Source: Bacteroidota bacterium (GTDB taxonomy: Bacteria; Bacteroidota; Bacteroidia; Flavobacteriales_D; Crocinitomicaceae). Taken from it: a stretch of DNA of 7,885 bases. The stretch's first letter is position 1; every line of letters begins with the position of its first letter. The notes beneath the pieces are model-generated. The model saw only the letters and a program-made list of their open reading frames with translations. It was not told the origin of the DNA and did not search any database. The DNA lies in NCBI GenBank assembly GCA_016866375.1, contig VGMK01000089.1:1-7885 (forward strand). Reading direction: 5' to 3'. Shown one piece after another: positions 1 to 6,205 of this stretch. The translations under genes and the position numbers were made by a program.

Positions 1-378
1 ATTACGCTTGGTCAAAGTGCAACAACTTTGTCAGGTGGTGAAGCACAACGCATAAAGTTGGCAAGTGAATTATCGCGAAAAGGAACAGGAAAAACAATTT
101 ATTTATTAGACGAACCTTCTACAGGTCTACATTTTGAAGATATCAGACTTCTGTTAGAAGTATTACAAAAACTAGTTGATGAAGGAAATACCGTAGTTTT
201 AATAGAGCACAATTTAGACTTGATAAAGGTTGCTGACCACTTGATTGATATCGGTCCAGATGCCGGTGAAAAAGGGGGTGAAATCTGTTTTCAGGGAACA
301 CCAGAGGAGATGATTAGACAAAAAAAATCCGTTTCTCACACCTCAAAATATTTGTCAATTGAGTTAAGTCGGAAATAA
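1..378 (+). CDS. uvrA: UvrA, excinuclease ABC subunit A (C-terminal fragment)
   Basis: This is the last 125 residues of the DNA-damage recognition ATPase of nucleotide excision repair, which works in the cytoplasm with UvrB and UvrC. The reading frame is open from base 1, so the gene begins outside the window; a TTG at 28 is internal and not a start. Visible parts belong to the second ABC ATPase domain: the entry sequence [15 protein letters not shown] with the ABC signature LSGGE, the Walker B stretch [12 protein letters not shown], the H-loop LIEHN, and the usual UvrA ending [14 protein letters not shown]...GTPEEM. The UvrA zinc finger and Walker A lie upstream and cannot be seen. The short tail after GTPEEM ends in LSIELSRK. 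The gene is followed by a 67-bp gap, a weak hairpin and a new promoter, so trxA is probably transcribed separately. The family assignment is very secure. Confidence 0.97.
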   Translation: MTLGQSATTLSGGEAQRIKLASELSRKGTGKTIYLLDEPSTGLHFEDIRLLLEVLQKLVDEGNTVVLIEHNLDLIKVADHLIDIGPDAGEKGGEICFQGTPEEMIRQKKSVSHTSKYLSIELSRK

Positions 379-392
379 TTGAATTTCCTTTT
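371..392 (+). terminator. Possible weak terminator hairpin after uvrA
   Basis: GGAAAT (371-376) and ATTTCC (383-388) form a perfect 6-bp inverted repeat around a 6-base loop, followed directly by four T residues. The left arm overlaps the uvrA stop codon (376-378). The flanking AGTC (367-370) and GACT (393-396) are also complementary and could extend the stem across a TTTT bulge. With only two G-C pairs in the core stem and a short T tract, this would be a weak intrinsic terminator, and in AT-rich DNA it may be chance. Confidence 0.3.
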
Positions 393-419
393 GACTGAAA
401 TATAATTTAAGTAAATTTG
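390..419 (+). promoter_or_regulatory. Bacteroidetes-type promoter for trxA
   Basis: TTTG at 390-393 and TAAATTTG at 412-419 are separated by 18 bases. This matches exactly the known Bacteroidetes housekeeping promoter, a -33 TTTG and a -7 TAnnTTTG spaced about 17-23 bases apart. Transcription would start near base 423 and give a leader of about 23 nt before the trxA ATG at 446. The leader is AT-rich with no GGAGG-like site, which is usual in this phylum. The position is right for trxA and probably also for the next gene. Confidence 0.75.
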
Positions 420-445
420 CACCTGAATTGAAATAAACATAAATT

Positions 446-763
446 ATGGCACTTGAAATTACAGATAGCAATTTTGATGAATTGGTTTTAAAGTCTGATA
501 AACCCGTGGTAGTAGATTTTTGGGCGGAATGGTGCGGCCCATGTCGCATGATTGGTCCAGTAATCGAGGAGATGGCTAATGAATATAAAGGTAAAGCAGT
601 TATTGGGAAAGTTAATGTAGATCTTAATAGTTCCGTATCCGCTCAATTCAATGTCCGCAACATTCCGACAGTTTTATTTATCAAAAATGGTGAGGTGGTC
701 GACAAATCGGTTGGAGCAGTGCCAAAAGCTACTTTAGCACAAAAATTAGAAGCTTTACTTTAG
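446..763 (+). CDS. trxA: Thioredoxin
   Basis: This is a 105-residue cytoplasmic thioredoxin, the normal full length for the family. It reduces protein disulfides with electrons from thioredoxin reductase, for example in ribonucleotide reductase and peroxiredoxins. The active site is WCGPC with the redox pair Cys30 and Cys33, preceded by the buried VVVDFWAEW strand. The cis-proline loop NIPT (Pro74) and the strand [11 protein letters not shown] follow, then the usual C-terminal helix ending LEALL. It has no signal peptide or membrane anchor, so it is TrxA-like rather than a periplasmic TlpA/ResA type. The ATG lies about 23 bases below the predicted transcription start and gives the standard N-terminus, with a short strand before the first helix. 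The next gene starts 30 bp downstream on the same strand and may be cotranscribed. Confidence 0.96.
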   Translation: MALEITDSNFDELVLKSDKPVVVDFWAEWCGPCRMIGPVIEEMANEYKGKAVIGKVNVDLNSSVSAQFNVRNIPTVLFIKNGEVVDKSVGAVPKATLAQKLEALL

Positions 764-793
764 GCTATAAGATAGAGAAATGTCAGCTTTTTT

Positions 794-1480
794 ATGAGTA
801 CCTTTATTCGAAGACTGAAATATTATGGTATCGGATTCGGACTTGGTGTTATAATTGTGTTTTTCTTTTTTGGAAGTCGTGGTTGCAATTGGGGGCCAAC
901 AGCCCGCGTCAAAACTTCAATCCTAGAGCGTGTATTGATTGTAGACAGTACAAATGGAGTCGAACTTAAAAGAAGAGGTGTTCATCCTGCAGAACTGAGA
1001 AAACTGATTGAAGATTCTGATGTTGACTTCAGCGAGAGTAAAAAAGAGGAGGCATTAAAGGTCTATTCCTTTCACAATGACAAATTTAATTTTCTTGTTT
1101 CCATGCCTTATGAGAGCTTTATTGCAGAAGTAAACATACTTAAGCACGATGCAAATCAATTCACTACATCCTCGAAAGGAAAAGGTTTTTTTATGCATTT
1201 CCCAAAAGATAAAGATTTTTTGTACGTCCCTGAAAATGAATTATTAAGAGACCAAATGAAAGATATGGGCTTCAAAGATAATAATGCCTTATTTGAGGCC
1301 ATCAAAAGGAAGGGTTTTATTGATTTTTCGAGCTCGAATTTTAATGTTCGGCCAAAATCAGAGCACTCCATTGGGTTTATAGATAACAAGAAAAGAAATA
1401 TTAAAGCAAAGGCTATTTGGATGAAAGAGCGGATTGAGGTTCTTTCCTTTACTTTCGACACCATTTCACCAAGAAAATAA
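794..1480 (+). CDS. Unknown membrane-anchored protein with a duplicated domain
   Basis: This is a 228-residue protein that I cannot assign a function. A short basic N-terminus (RRLK) is followed by one hydrophobic segment at about residues 11-27, ending in GSRGCNW. By the positive-inside rule the rest would be periplasmic. Cys31 follows the hydrophobic stretch, but FGSRGC is a poor lipobox, so lipidation is doubtful. Two parts of the soluble region resemble each other: residues 58-116, containing SDVDFSES, and 155-221, containing GFIDFSSS. In both, a helical stretch leads to [VI]DFS.S and then two beta-like strands. From memory, flavobacterial proteins often annotated DUF4258 share the N-terminal anchor, a Cys, a P-x-x-RV segment and the DFSxS motif, usually with one copy; I could not test this. 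The ATG at 794 is the first start that includes the whole anchor. No function should be inferred from the neighbours trxA and lpxD. Confidence 0.8.
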   Translation: MSTFIRRLKYYGIGFGLGVIIVFFFFGSRGCNWGPTARVKTSILERVLIVDSTNGVELKRRGVHPAELRKLIEDSDVDFSESKKEEALKVYSFHNDKFNFLVSMPYESFIAEVNILKHDANQFTTSSKGKGFFMHFPKDKDFLYVPENELLRDQMKDMGFKDNNALFEAIKRKGFIDFSSSNFNVRPKSEHSIGFIDNKKRNIKAKAIWMKERIEVLSFTFDTISPRK

Positions 1481-1511
1481 AATATTTGAGTGTTGAAAAA
1501 TAGTCTGGTTA

Positions 1512-1545
1512 ATTGATCAGCGCGTTATTTCAATTTGTAAATTTG
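1512..1545 (+). promoter_or_regulatory. Candidate promoter for the lpxD operon
   Basis: TAAATTTG at 1538-1545 matches the Bacteroidetes -7 element exactly, with ATTG at 1512-1515 (three of four bases of TTTG) 22 bases upstream. A second, poorer -7-like sequence, TCAATTTG, lies 8 bases earlier at 1530-1537, with TCTG at 1504-1507 as a possible -33. The predicted starts fall near 1549 and 1541, leaving only 1-9 nt before the lpxD ATG at 1550. The -7 match is identical to the one before trxA. The -33 match is weaker, so this is a moderate call. Confidence 0.5.
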
Positions 1546-1549
1546 AAAG

Positions 1550-2596
1550 ATGGAATTCTCTGCGGAACAAATTGCTTCGCTACTTCAAGGTGATATTGAT
1601 GGCGCCGGGAGCGCCTTTGTGAACAGCGTAGCTAAAATTGAAGAGGGAAAACCAGGCTCCTTGTCTTTTTTAGCAAATCCAAAATACGAGGAGTTCATAT
1701 ATACTACCGCATCAAGTATTTGCATTGTTGCCAAAAGTTTTACAGCAACAAAAGCTCTTCCCAGTACACTTACCCTTATTAGAGTGGATGACCCCTACAG
1801 CTGTTTTTCAAAATTATTGGACCTTTACAATGGCATGAAGAAGAAAAAACCTAAAATTGAGAATCCCTCGTTTGTGGCTAAGAGTGCCAACATAGGAGAA
1901 TCATTTTTTTTAGGTGCTTTTTCTTACATCGGTGAGCAGTCAAAAATTGGGAATGGGGTTGTTGTAATGCAAAATGTTATCATTGGCGAGAATGTTGAAA
2001 TTGGCAACAATACAATTATTCATCCCAACGTTACGATTTACGAGGATTGTAAAATTGGAAGCAATTGTGTGATACACGCAGGAACCGTTATTGGATCAGA
2101 TGGTTTTGGATTTGCTCCAAATGAAAAAGGAGAATTTCAAAAAGTTCCTCAAATTGGCAATGTCATAATCGAGGATAACGTTGAGGTAGGAGCCAATTGC
2201 GCAATTGATCGAGCAACTATGGGATCAACGCTGATAAGAAAAGGGGTAAAAATTGACAATTTGTGTCAAATTGCACACAATGTCGAAGTTGGCATCAACT
2301 CGGCAATGGCTGCGCAGGTCGGCATCGCCGGATCGGCAAAAATTGGTGAACACGTTCTCATTGGCGGTCAAGTAGGTATCAGTGGCCATTTGCATGTCGC
2401 TGATTACACAAAAATAGTTGCTCAATCCGGAATTCCTTCAACAGTCAAAAAAGCTGAGACGTTAATGGGAAGTCCTGGAATGCCCCATATGGATTTTAAA
2501 AAATCATACCTTGGGTTCAAGAAACTACCATTTATTCTAGATAAATTAAGCGAACTAGAAAATCAATTAAAAGAACTCAGAAAAAATCAAAAATGA
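1550..2596 (+). CDS. lpxD: LpxD, UDP-3-O-(3-hydroxyacyl)glucosamine N-acyltransferase
   Basis: LpxD transfers a 3-hydroxyacyl chain from acyl-ACP to the 2-amino group of UDP-3-O-acyl-glucosamine, the third step of lipid A synthesis, in the cytoplasm. The protein has 348 residues, the usual length. Residues 1-100 form the uridine-binding N-terminal domain, with the typical [19 protein letters not shown] segment. About 105-300 is a left-handed beta helix of hexapeptide repeats, including the family sequence [15 protein letters not shown]. The expected catalytic histidine is His243 in QIAHN, equivalent to E. coli His239. The C-terminal tail (about 327-347) is a charged helix rich in Leu, Glu and Lys, as expected for the trimer's helical bundle. 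The ATG at 1550 gives the family-typical start [12 protein letters not shown]. The stop overlaps the next start by four bases (ATGA), implying translational coupling with lpxC-fabZ. Nothing appears truncated or missing. Confidence 0.96.
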   Translation: MEFSAEQIASLLQGDIDGAGSAFVNSVAKIEEGKPGSLSFLANPKYEEFIYTTASSICIVAKSFTATKALPSTLTLIRVDDPYSCFSKLLDLYNGMKKKKPKIENPSFVAKSANIGESFFLGAFSYIGEQSKIGNGVVVMQNVIIGENVEIGNNTIIHPNVTIYEDCKIGSNCVIHAGTVIGSDGFGFAPNEKGEFQKVPQIGNVIIEDNVEVGANCAIDRATMGSTLIRKGVKIDNLCQIAHNVEVGINSAMAAQVGIAGSAKIGEHVLIGGQVGISGHLHVADYTKIVAQSGIPSTVKKAETLMGSPGMPHMDFKKSYLGFKKLPFILDKLSELENQLKELRKNQK

Positions 2597-3996
2597 TAGA
2601 GAAACAATGTACCATCAAATTACCAGTTCAATTGAGTGGGATTGGTCTACACAGCGGGGAAATGGTGAATTTGGAAATTTGTCCTGCTCCTGTAAACCAT
2701 GGTTACAAATTCCAACGTATCGATTTACCTGAACAACCCTTAATTCTTGCCGATGTTGACCTAGTCGTCTCCACGGAAAGGGGAACGACTTTAGAATTTA
2801 ATGGTGCACGCGTTCACACAACAGAACATATTTTAGCCGCCTTATACGGATGTCAAGTCGACAACGCATTAATCAAAATTAATGGTTCCGAAATTCCAAT
2901 CATGGATGGAAGTTCTAAGCCCTTTGTTGATGCCATAATATCCTCCGGAATCCAAGAACAAGATGCAAAGCGTGAATATTTTGAACTCACAGAAAATATT
3001 CCTTGGGAAGATACGGAGAAAGGAATTGAATTTTTAGCTATCCCTGATGCCAATTATCGAATTACCGTCATGGTTGACTATAATTCGCCCGTTCTGGGAA
3101 CACAGCATGCTAGCATGTACAATATTCGTGAGTTCAATAATGAAATTTCGAGATGCAGAACATTTGTATTTTTAAGGGAACTTGAATATTTAGCAAAGAA
3201 CAACCTTATAAAAGGTGGAGATTTAGAAAATGCTATTGTGTTGGTGGACAGGACTGATAGCACTGCGGAAGAATTAAAGACATTATCAAAGTTATTAGGG
3301 AAGGAGCATCTTGATGTATCCATCACCTCAATTGGAGTTTTGAATAGCTGTTCGTTACTATACGAGAATGAGCCAGCTCGACATAAATTACTGGATATCG
3401 TTGGAGATTTAGCTTTGATCGGTAGACCTATCAAAGCCCACATATTGGCAGCAAGGCCCGGTCATTTTGGAAATGTAAGTTTTGCCAAGGTATTGAGAGA
3501 CCAGATTAAAAAGCAACAGGATACAGGGAAATACTTCAATTTAACCAAAGAACCAGTTTATAATATCAATGATATTGAAAAAATGTTACCTCATAGGTAT
3601 CCTTTTCTCATGGTGGACAAAGTCATTGAATTAACAGAAAATTCCATCGTAGGCCTTAAAAATATCACGGTAAATGAACCCATATTTACTGGTCATTTTC
3701 CCGGAAATCCTGTCTTTCCAGGGGTATTGCAGGTAGAGGCTATGGCTCAAGTTGGAGGGATATTTGCTTTAAGTAAAGTGGAAGACCCTCACCTTTACTC
3801 TACCTATTTTATGAAAATTGACAAGGTGCGTTTTAAGCAAAAAGTATTGCCGGGTGATACAATTGTATTTGAGTTGATCTTGATGTCTCCAATCCGCAGA
3901 GGATTGGTTGAAATGGTAGGGAGAGGTTATGTCAATGGAAAAGTTGTCGTGGAGGCTGAAATGCTGGCACAAATTCTAAAAGATAAGGAGGAATGA
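2593..3996 (+). CDS. lpxC/fabZ: LpxC-FabZ bifunctional fusion (deacetylase / hydroxyacyl-ACP dehydratase)
   Basis: This 467-residue fusion joins two enzymes. Residues 1 to about 306 are LpxC, the zinc deacetylase that removes acetate from UDP-3-O-acyl-GlcNAc, the committed step of lipid A synthesis. Its motifs are intact: HTTEH with Glu78 as base and His79 as zinc ligand, RHKLLD with zinc ligands His264 and Asp268, and ARPGH with His291, matching E. coli His265. After a short charged linker, about 322-467 is FabZ, which dehydrates 3-hydroxyacyl-ACP in fatty acid elongation. Its opening motif is [12 protein letters not shown]. The catalytic pair is His368 ([11 protein letters not shown]) and Glu382 (LQVEAMAQ), 14 residues apart as in stand-alone FabZ. 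The fusion is known across Bacteroidetes and Chlorobi. Both enzymes act around the same 3-hydroxyacyl-ACP pool, so the fusion plausibly ties lipid A output to phospholipid synthesis. The gene overlaps lpxD and lpxA by ATGA at both ends. Confidence 0.97.
   Translation: MIEKQCTIKLPVQLSGIGLHSGEMVNLEICPAPVNHGYKFQRIDLPEQPLILADVDLVVSTERGTTLEFNGARVHTTEHILAALYGCQVDNALIKINGSEIPIMDGSSKPFVDAIISSGIQEQDAKREYFELTENIPWEDTEKGIEFLAIPDANYRITVMVDYNSPVLGTQHASMYNIREFNNEISRCRTFVFLRELEYLAKNNLIKGGDLENAIVLVDRTDSTAEELKTLSKLLGKEHLDVSITSIGVLNSCSLLYENEPARHKLLDIVGDLALIGRPIKAHILAARPGHFGNVSFAKVLRDQIKKQQDTGKYFNLTKEPVYNINDIEKMLPHRYPFLMVDKVIELTENSIVGLKNITVNEPIFTGHFPGNPVFPGVLQVEAMAQVGGIFALSKVEDPHLYSTYFMKIDKVRFKQKVLPGDTIVFELILMSPIRRGLVEMVGRGYVNGKVVVEAEMLAQILKDKEE
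3985..3992 (+). promoter_or_regulatory. Shine-Dalgarno-like AAGGAGGA abutting the lpxA start
   Basis: AAGGAGGA ends directly before the lpxA ATG at 3993, leaving one base between AGGAGG and the start codon instead of the usual 5-9. It lies within the last codons of fabZ (KDKEE). At this spacing it should work poorly as a classical ribosome binding site. It could help hold a terminating ribosome for reinitiation at the ATGA overlap, or it may simply reflect the Lys-Glu-Glu codons. Confidence 0.35.
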
Positions 3997-4772
3997 GCAT
4001 AAGCAAACTTGCTTCCGTTTCAAAAAATGCTACGCTCGGAAATAATGTTTCCGTCCACCAATTTGCCACTATTCACGAGAATGTGGTCATTGGGAATAAT
4101 ACGATAATTCATCCGAACGTTGTCATTTATCCTGGCGCAAAAATAGGAGAGGATTGTGAGATTTTTCCGGGTGCAGTGATTGCCGTTATTCCTCAGGATC
4201 TTAAATTTAATGGAGAAGAAACAACAGTCGAAATTGGCAATAATACAAAAGTGCGCGAGTACGCGACTATACATCGTGCTACACAGGATAAGTTAGTAAC
4301 GAAGGTTGGTGATAATTGTCTGCTGATGACTTATGTTCATGTTGCACATGATTGCCAAGTAGGAAATAATGTGATTTTAGCGAGCTACACTGGTATTTCA
4401 GGACATGTTCAGATTGATGATTGGGCAATTTTAGAAGGAAAAGTTGCGGCACAACAATTTGTTCATATCGGTAAACATGCATTTATTGGAGGTGCTAGCC
4501 TAATTAGAAAAGATGTTCCGCCATACATCAAAGCCGCTCGCGAGCCCTTGACATTCGCCGGAGTAAACTCCGTTGGATTGCGAAGACGTGGATATTCAGA
4601 CGAACATATACGAGAAATTGAAGACATTTACAGAACCCTTTACATACAAAACAGCAACCTTTCTAAGGGAATAGAAAGTATCAGAAATACAATGCCCTCA
4701 AGTACAATATGCGAGGAGATATTGACGTTCGTGGAAAAATCCGATAAAGGTGTAATACGTGGAATGATTTAA
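3993..4772 (+). CDS. lpxA: LpxA, acyl-ACP--UDP-N-acetylglucosamine O-acyltransferase
   Basis: LpxA makes UDP-3-O-(3-hydroxyacyl)-GlcNAc, the first and reversible step of lipid A synthesis, in the cytoplasm. The 259 residues are the normal length: a beta helix of hexapeptide repeats to about 180, then the helical C-terminal domain opening at VNSVGLRRRGYS. AVIAVIPQDLKF and AAREPLTFAGVNSVG are the family-typical segments. The catalytic histidine is His119 in YVHVAHDC, equivalent to E. coli His125; His116 and His138 match His122 and His144. Gly167 lines up with E. coli Gly173, the position known to act as the hydrocarbon ruler, and Gly there is linked to a longer chain such as C14, although chain length cannot be fixed from one residue. 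The residue matching E. coli His160 is Gln154 (AAQQF), which is unusual. The start overlaps the lpxC-fabZ stop (ATGA), and the stop shares one base with the next start (TAATG). Confidence 0.96.
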   Translation: MSISKLASVSKNATLGNNVSVHQFATIHENVVIGNNTIIHPNVVIYPGAKIGEDCEIFPGAVIAVIPQDLKFNGEETTVEIGNNTKVREYATIHRATQDKLVTKVGDNCLLMTYVHVAHDCQVGNNVILASYTGISGHVQIDDWAILEGKVAAQQFVHIGKHAFIGGASLIRKDVPPYIKAAREPLTFAGVNSVGLRRRGYSDEHIREIEDIYRTLYIQNSNLSKGIESIRNTMPSSTICEEILTFVEKSDKGVIRGMI

Positions 4773-6205
4773 TGCATTTTCATCGCGGAGAAATAGTAGA
4801 TTTGGAAGTGAGCGACTATGCCTTCGGTGGAAGAGGAATCGCTAAAATTGATAACGACAAGGGCAGATACATCGTATTTATTGCGAATGCTTTTCCGGGG
4901 CAACTCGTCAAGGTTAAGATTGATGTGGCTCGGAAACAACACGCAGAGGCAAAATTATTATGCATAATTCGGAGATCAAGCGTTGAAAAGGATTCAAAAT
5001 TTCAGGAAATTTCAGGTGGTCCATACATTAGGGTGCCTGTAGAAAAGCAGGAGACCGTGAAAAAACAGTCTGCACTTGAAACGTTTTCTCGCTTATCGGG
5101 TATCAAACAAATTGACGCTCTTTTTGATTGCTTTATCTCATCTCCCTCCCACTATTTCTATCGGAATAAAATGGAGTACTCATTTTCGTCCATCCAACAT
5201 TGCATCCATACAGAGCAGGATATCGACAACGCTTTCGCCCTAGGTTTTAAGCGACGCGGTACCTGGTGGAAAGTAGAAAACTTAGATTTACCATCCGGAT
5301 TATTTGATGAAGAGTGGGAAACAAAACTCAAAGAGATCAGAAACTACTTGCGCGCGACGGGATTACCGGCTTGGCACCCTCCGAAGAAAAATGGATTTTT
5401 TAGACATATTATTGTAAGAAAGTCATTTACATCTCAACAATTATTAGTGAATTTGGTAACATCTTCTGAGGGGGTTGATAAATTTGATGTCAGGGCATTC
5501 GGTAGTTTTCTAAAAACAACATTTCAAGGCAGAATTGCAGGGCTTCAACATACAATTAACGACAATGTTGCCGACCGATCAAAGATCGAAAATGGAAAAA
5601 ACCAACAAATATTTGGGGAGAAAACCCTCAAAGAGTGTTTGTCGGGACTAGAATTTCAAATCAGCATGGAGAGTTTCTTTCAAACTAATCCTCAATGTGC
5701 GGAAAAATTATACGACAAAGCCATTGATTACCTCTTTGAAACTAAATATGCTGAAGACAATGTACTAATGGACTTATTTTGCGGGACAGGAACCATTGGT
5801 CAACTTATGAGTAAACGCGACAATAAAGTACATGTTATCGGTGTGGATATTATCGCTGAAGCCATTGAGGATGCCAAAGAAAATGCGCAACGTAATAAAC
5901 TTGAAAATCTTGACTTTTATGCCAAGGATGTCGGTAAATTTTTGAAAGAACATCCTGAATACCAGGGTAAGATAGCTGGAATAATGCTCGACCCTCCGCG
6001 CGCTGGAATTGCTCCAAAAACTCTTCAAAAGGTCATTGAATTAGGCGCTAAAACTATCGTATATATTTCCTGCAATCCATCGACCCAAGCAAGAGATACC
6101 TCGCTTCTGGTGGATGCCGGATATTTACTCGAAAAAATCAGTTTAGTAGACCAATTTCCACATACTGGTCATATAGAATCCATCGCTAAATTCATTAAGT
6201 CATGA
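4772..6205 (+). CDS. RlmD/TrmA-family RNA (uracil-C5)-methyltransferase lacking Fe-S cysteines
   Basis: This 477-residue SAM-dependent enzyme methylates C5 of a uridine in RNA. Overall it is most like RlmD (RumA, 23S rRNA U1939), but U747 or tRNA U54 cannot be excluded. Residues 1 to about 65 form a TRAM RNA-binding domain (GEIVDLEVSDYAFGGRGIAK). The catalytic core is intact: Gln304 in SFFQTN, the SAM loop DLFCGTGTIG (334-343), DPPRAGI (407-413), nucleophile Cys434 in SCNPST, and general base Glu469 in HTGHIES. The Cys-to-Glu spacing of 35 equals that of E. coli RumA (Cys389 and Glu424). The [4Fe-4S] ligands expected from RlmD are absent: the CGGC position reads SGGP (81-84), the earlier Cys is also missing, and the fourth Cys region reads VENLDLPS. 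The distinctive segment ATGLPAWHPPKKNGFFRH suggests a separate subfamily. The gene lies between lpxA and cinA with overlaps at both ends. Confidence 0.88.
   Translation: MHFHRGEIVDLEVSDYAFGGRGIAKIDNDKGRYIVFIANAFPGQLVKVKIDVARKQHAEAKLLCIIRRSSVEKDSKFQEISGGPYIRVPVEKQETVKKQSALETFSRLSGIKQIDALFDCFISSPSHYFYRNKMEYSFSSIQHCIHTEQDIDNAFALGFKRRGTWWKVENLDLPSGLFDEEWETKLKEIRNYLRATGLPAWHPPKKNGFFRHIIVRKSFTSQQLLVNLVTSSEGVDKFDVRAFGSFLKTTFQGRIAGLQHTINDNVADRSKIENGKNQQIFGEKTLKECLSGLEFQISMESFFQTNPQCAEKLYDKAIDYLFETKYAEDNVLMDLFCGTGTIGQLMSKRDNKVHVIGVDIIAEAIEDAKENAQRNKLENLDFYAKDVGKFLKEHPEYQGKIAGIMLDPPRAGIAPKTLQKVIELGAKTIVYISCNPSTQARDTSLLVDAGYLLEKISLVDQFPHTGHIESIAKFIKS

Noticed and set aside
724..793. Possible terminator between trxA and the following gene (AAAGCT/AGCTTT repeats and a T run at 788-793).
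   Set aside because: The complementary arms are short with a loop of about 20 bases, and the T run directly precedes the next ATG without a GC-rich stem, so it is not convincing.
889..905. Cys31 of the unknown membrane protein as a lipoprotein lipobox cysteine.
   Set aside because: The preceding residues FGSRG do not fit the L-[AS]-[GA]-C pattern because Arg sits at -2, and the hydrophobic segment is better read as a plain membrane anchor.
1156..1464. A 102-codon minus-strand open frame opposite the unknown membrane protein.
   Set aside because: It is a shadow of the plus-strand gene, with no recognisable motif or start context, and the plus-strand protein has a clear anchor and domain structure.
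2000..4121. LpxD residues 151-161 and LpxA residues 33-43 are identical ([11 protein letters not shown]), suggesting gene conversion between neighbouring paralogues.
   Set aside because: The two DNA stretches (2000-2032 and 4089-4121) differ at several synonymous third positions, so there is no recent DNA exchange. Shared hexapeptide-repeat constraint or common ancestry explains the match.
5452..5486. Exact promoter-like match inside the rlmD-like gene: TTTG at 5452-5455 and TAAATTTG at 5479-5486, 23 bases apart.
   Set aside because: It lies mid-gene with no start codon of a plausible gene close downstream; cinA begins about 700 bp later. A short AT-rich motif can occur by chance in coding sequence.
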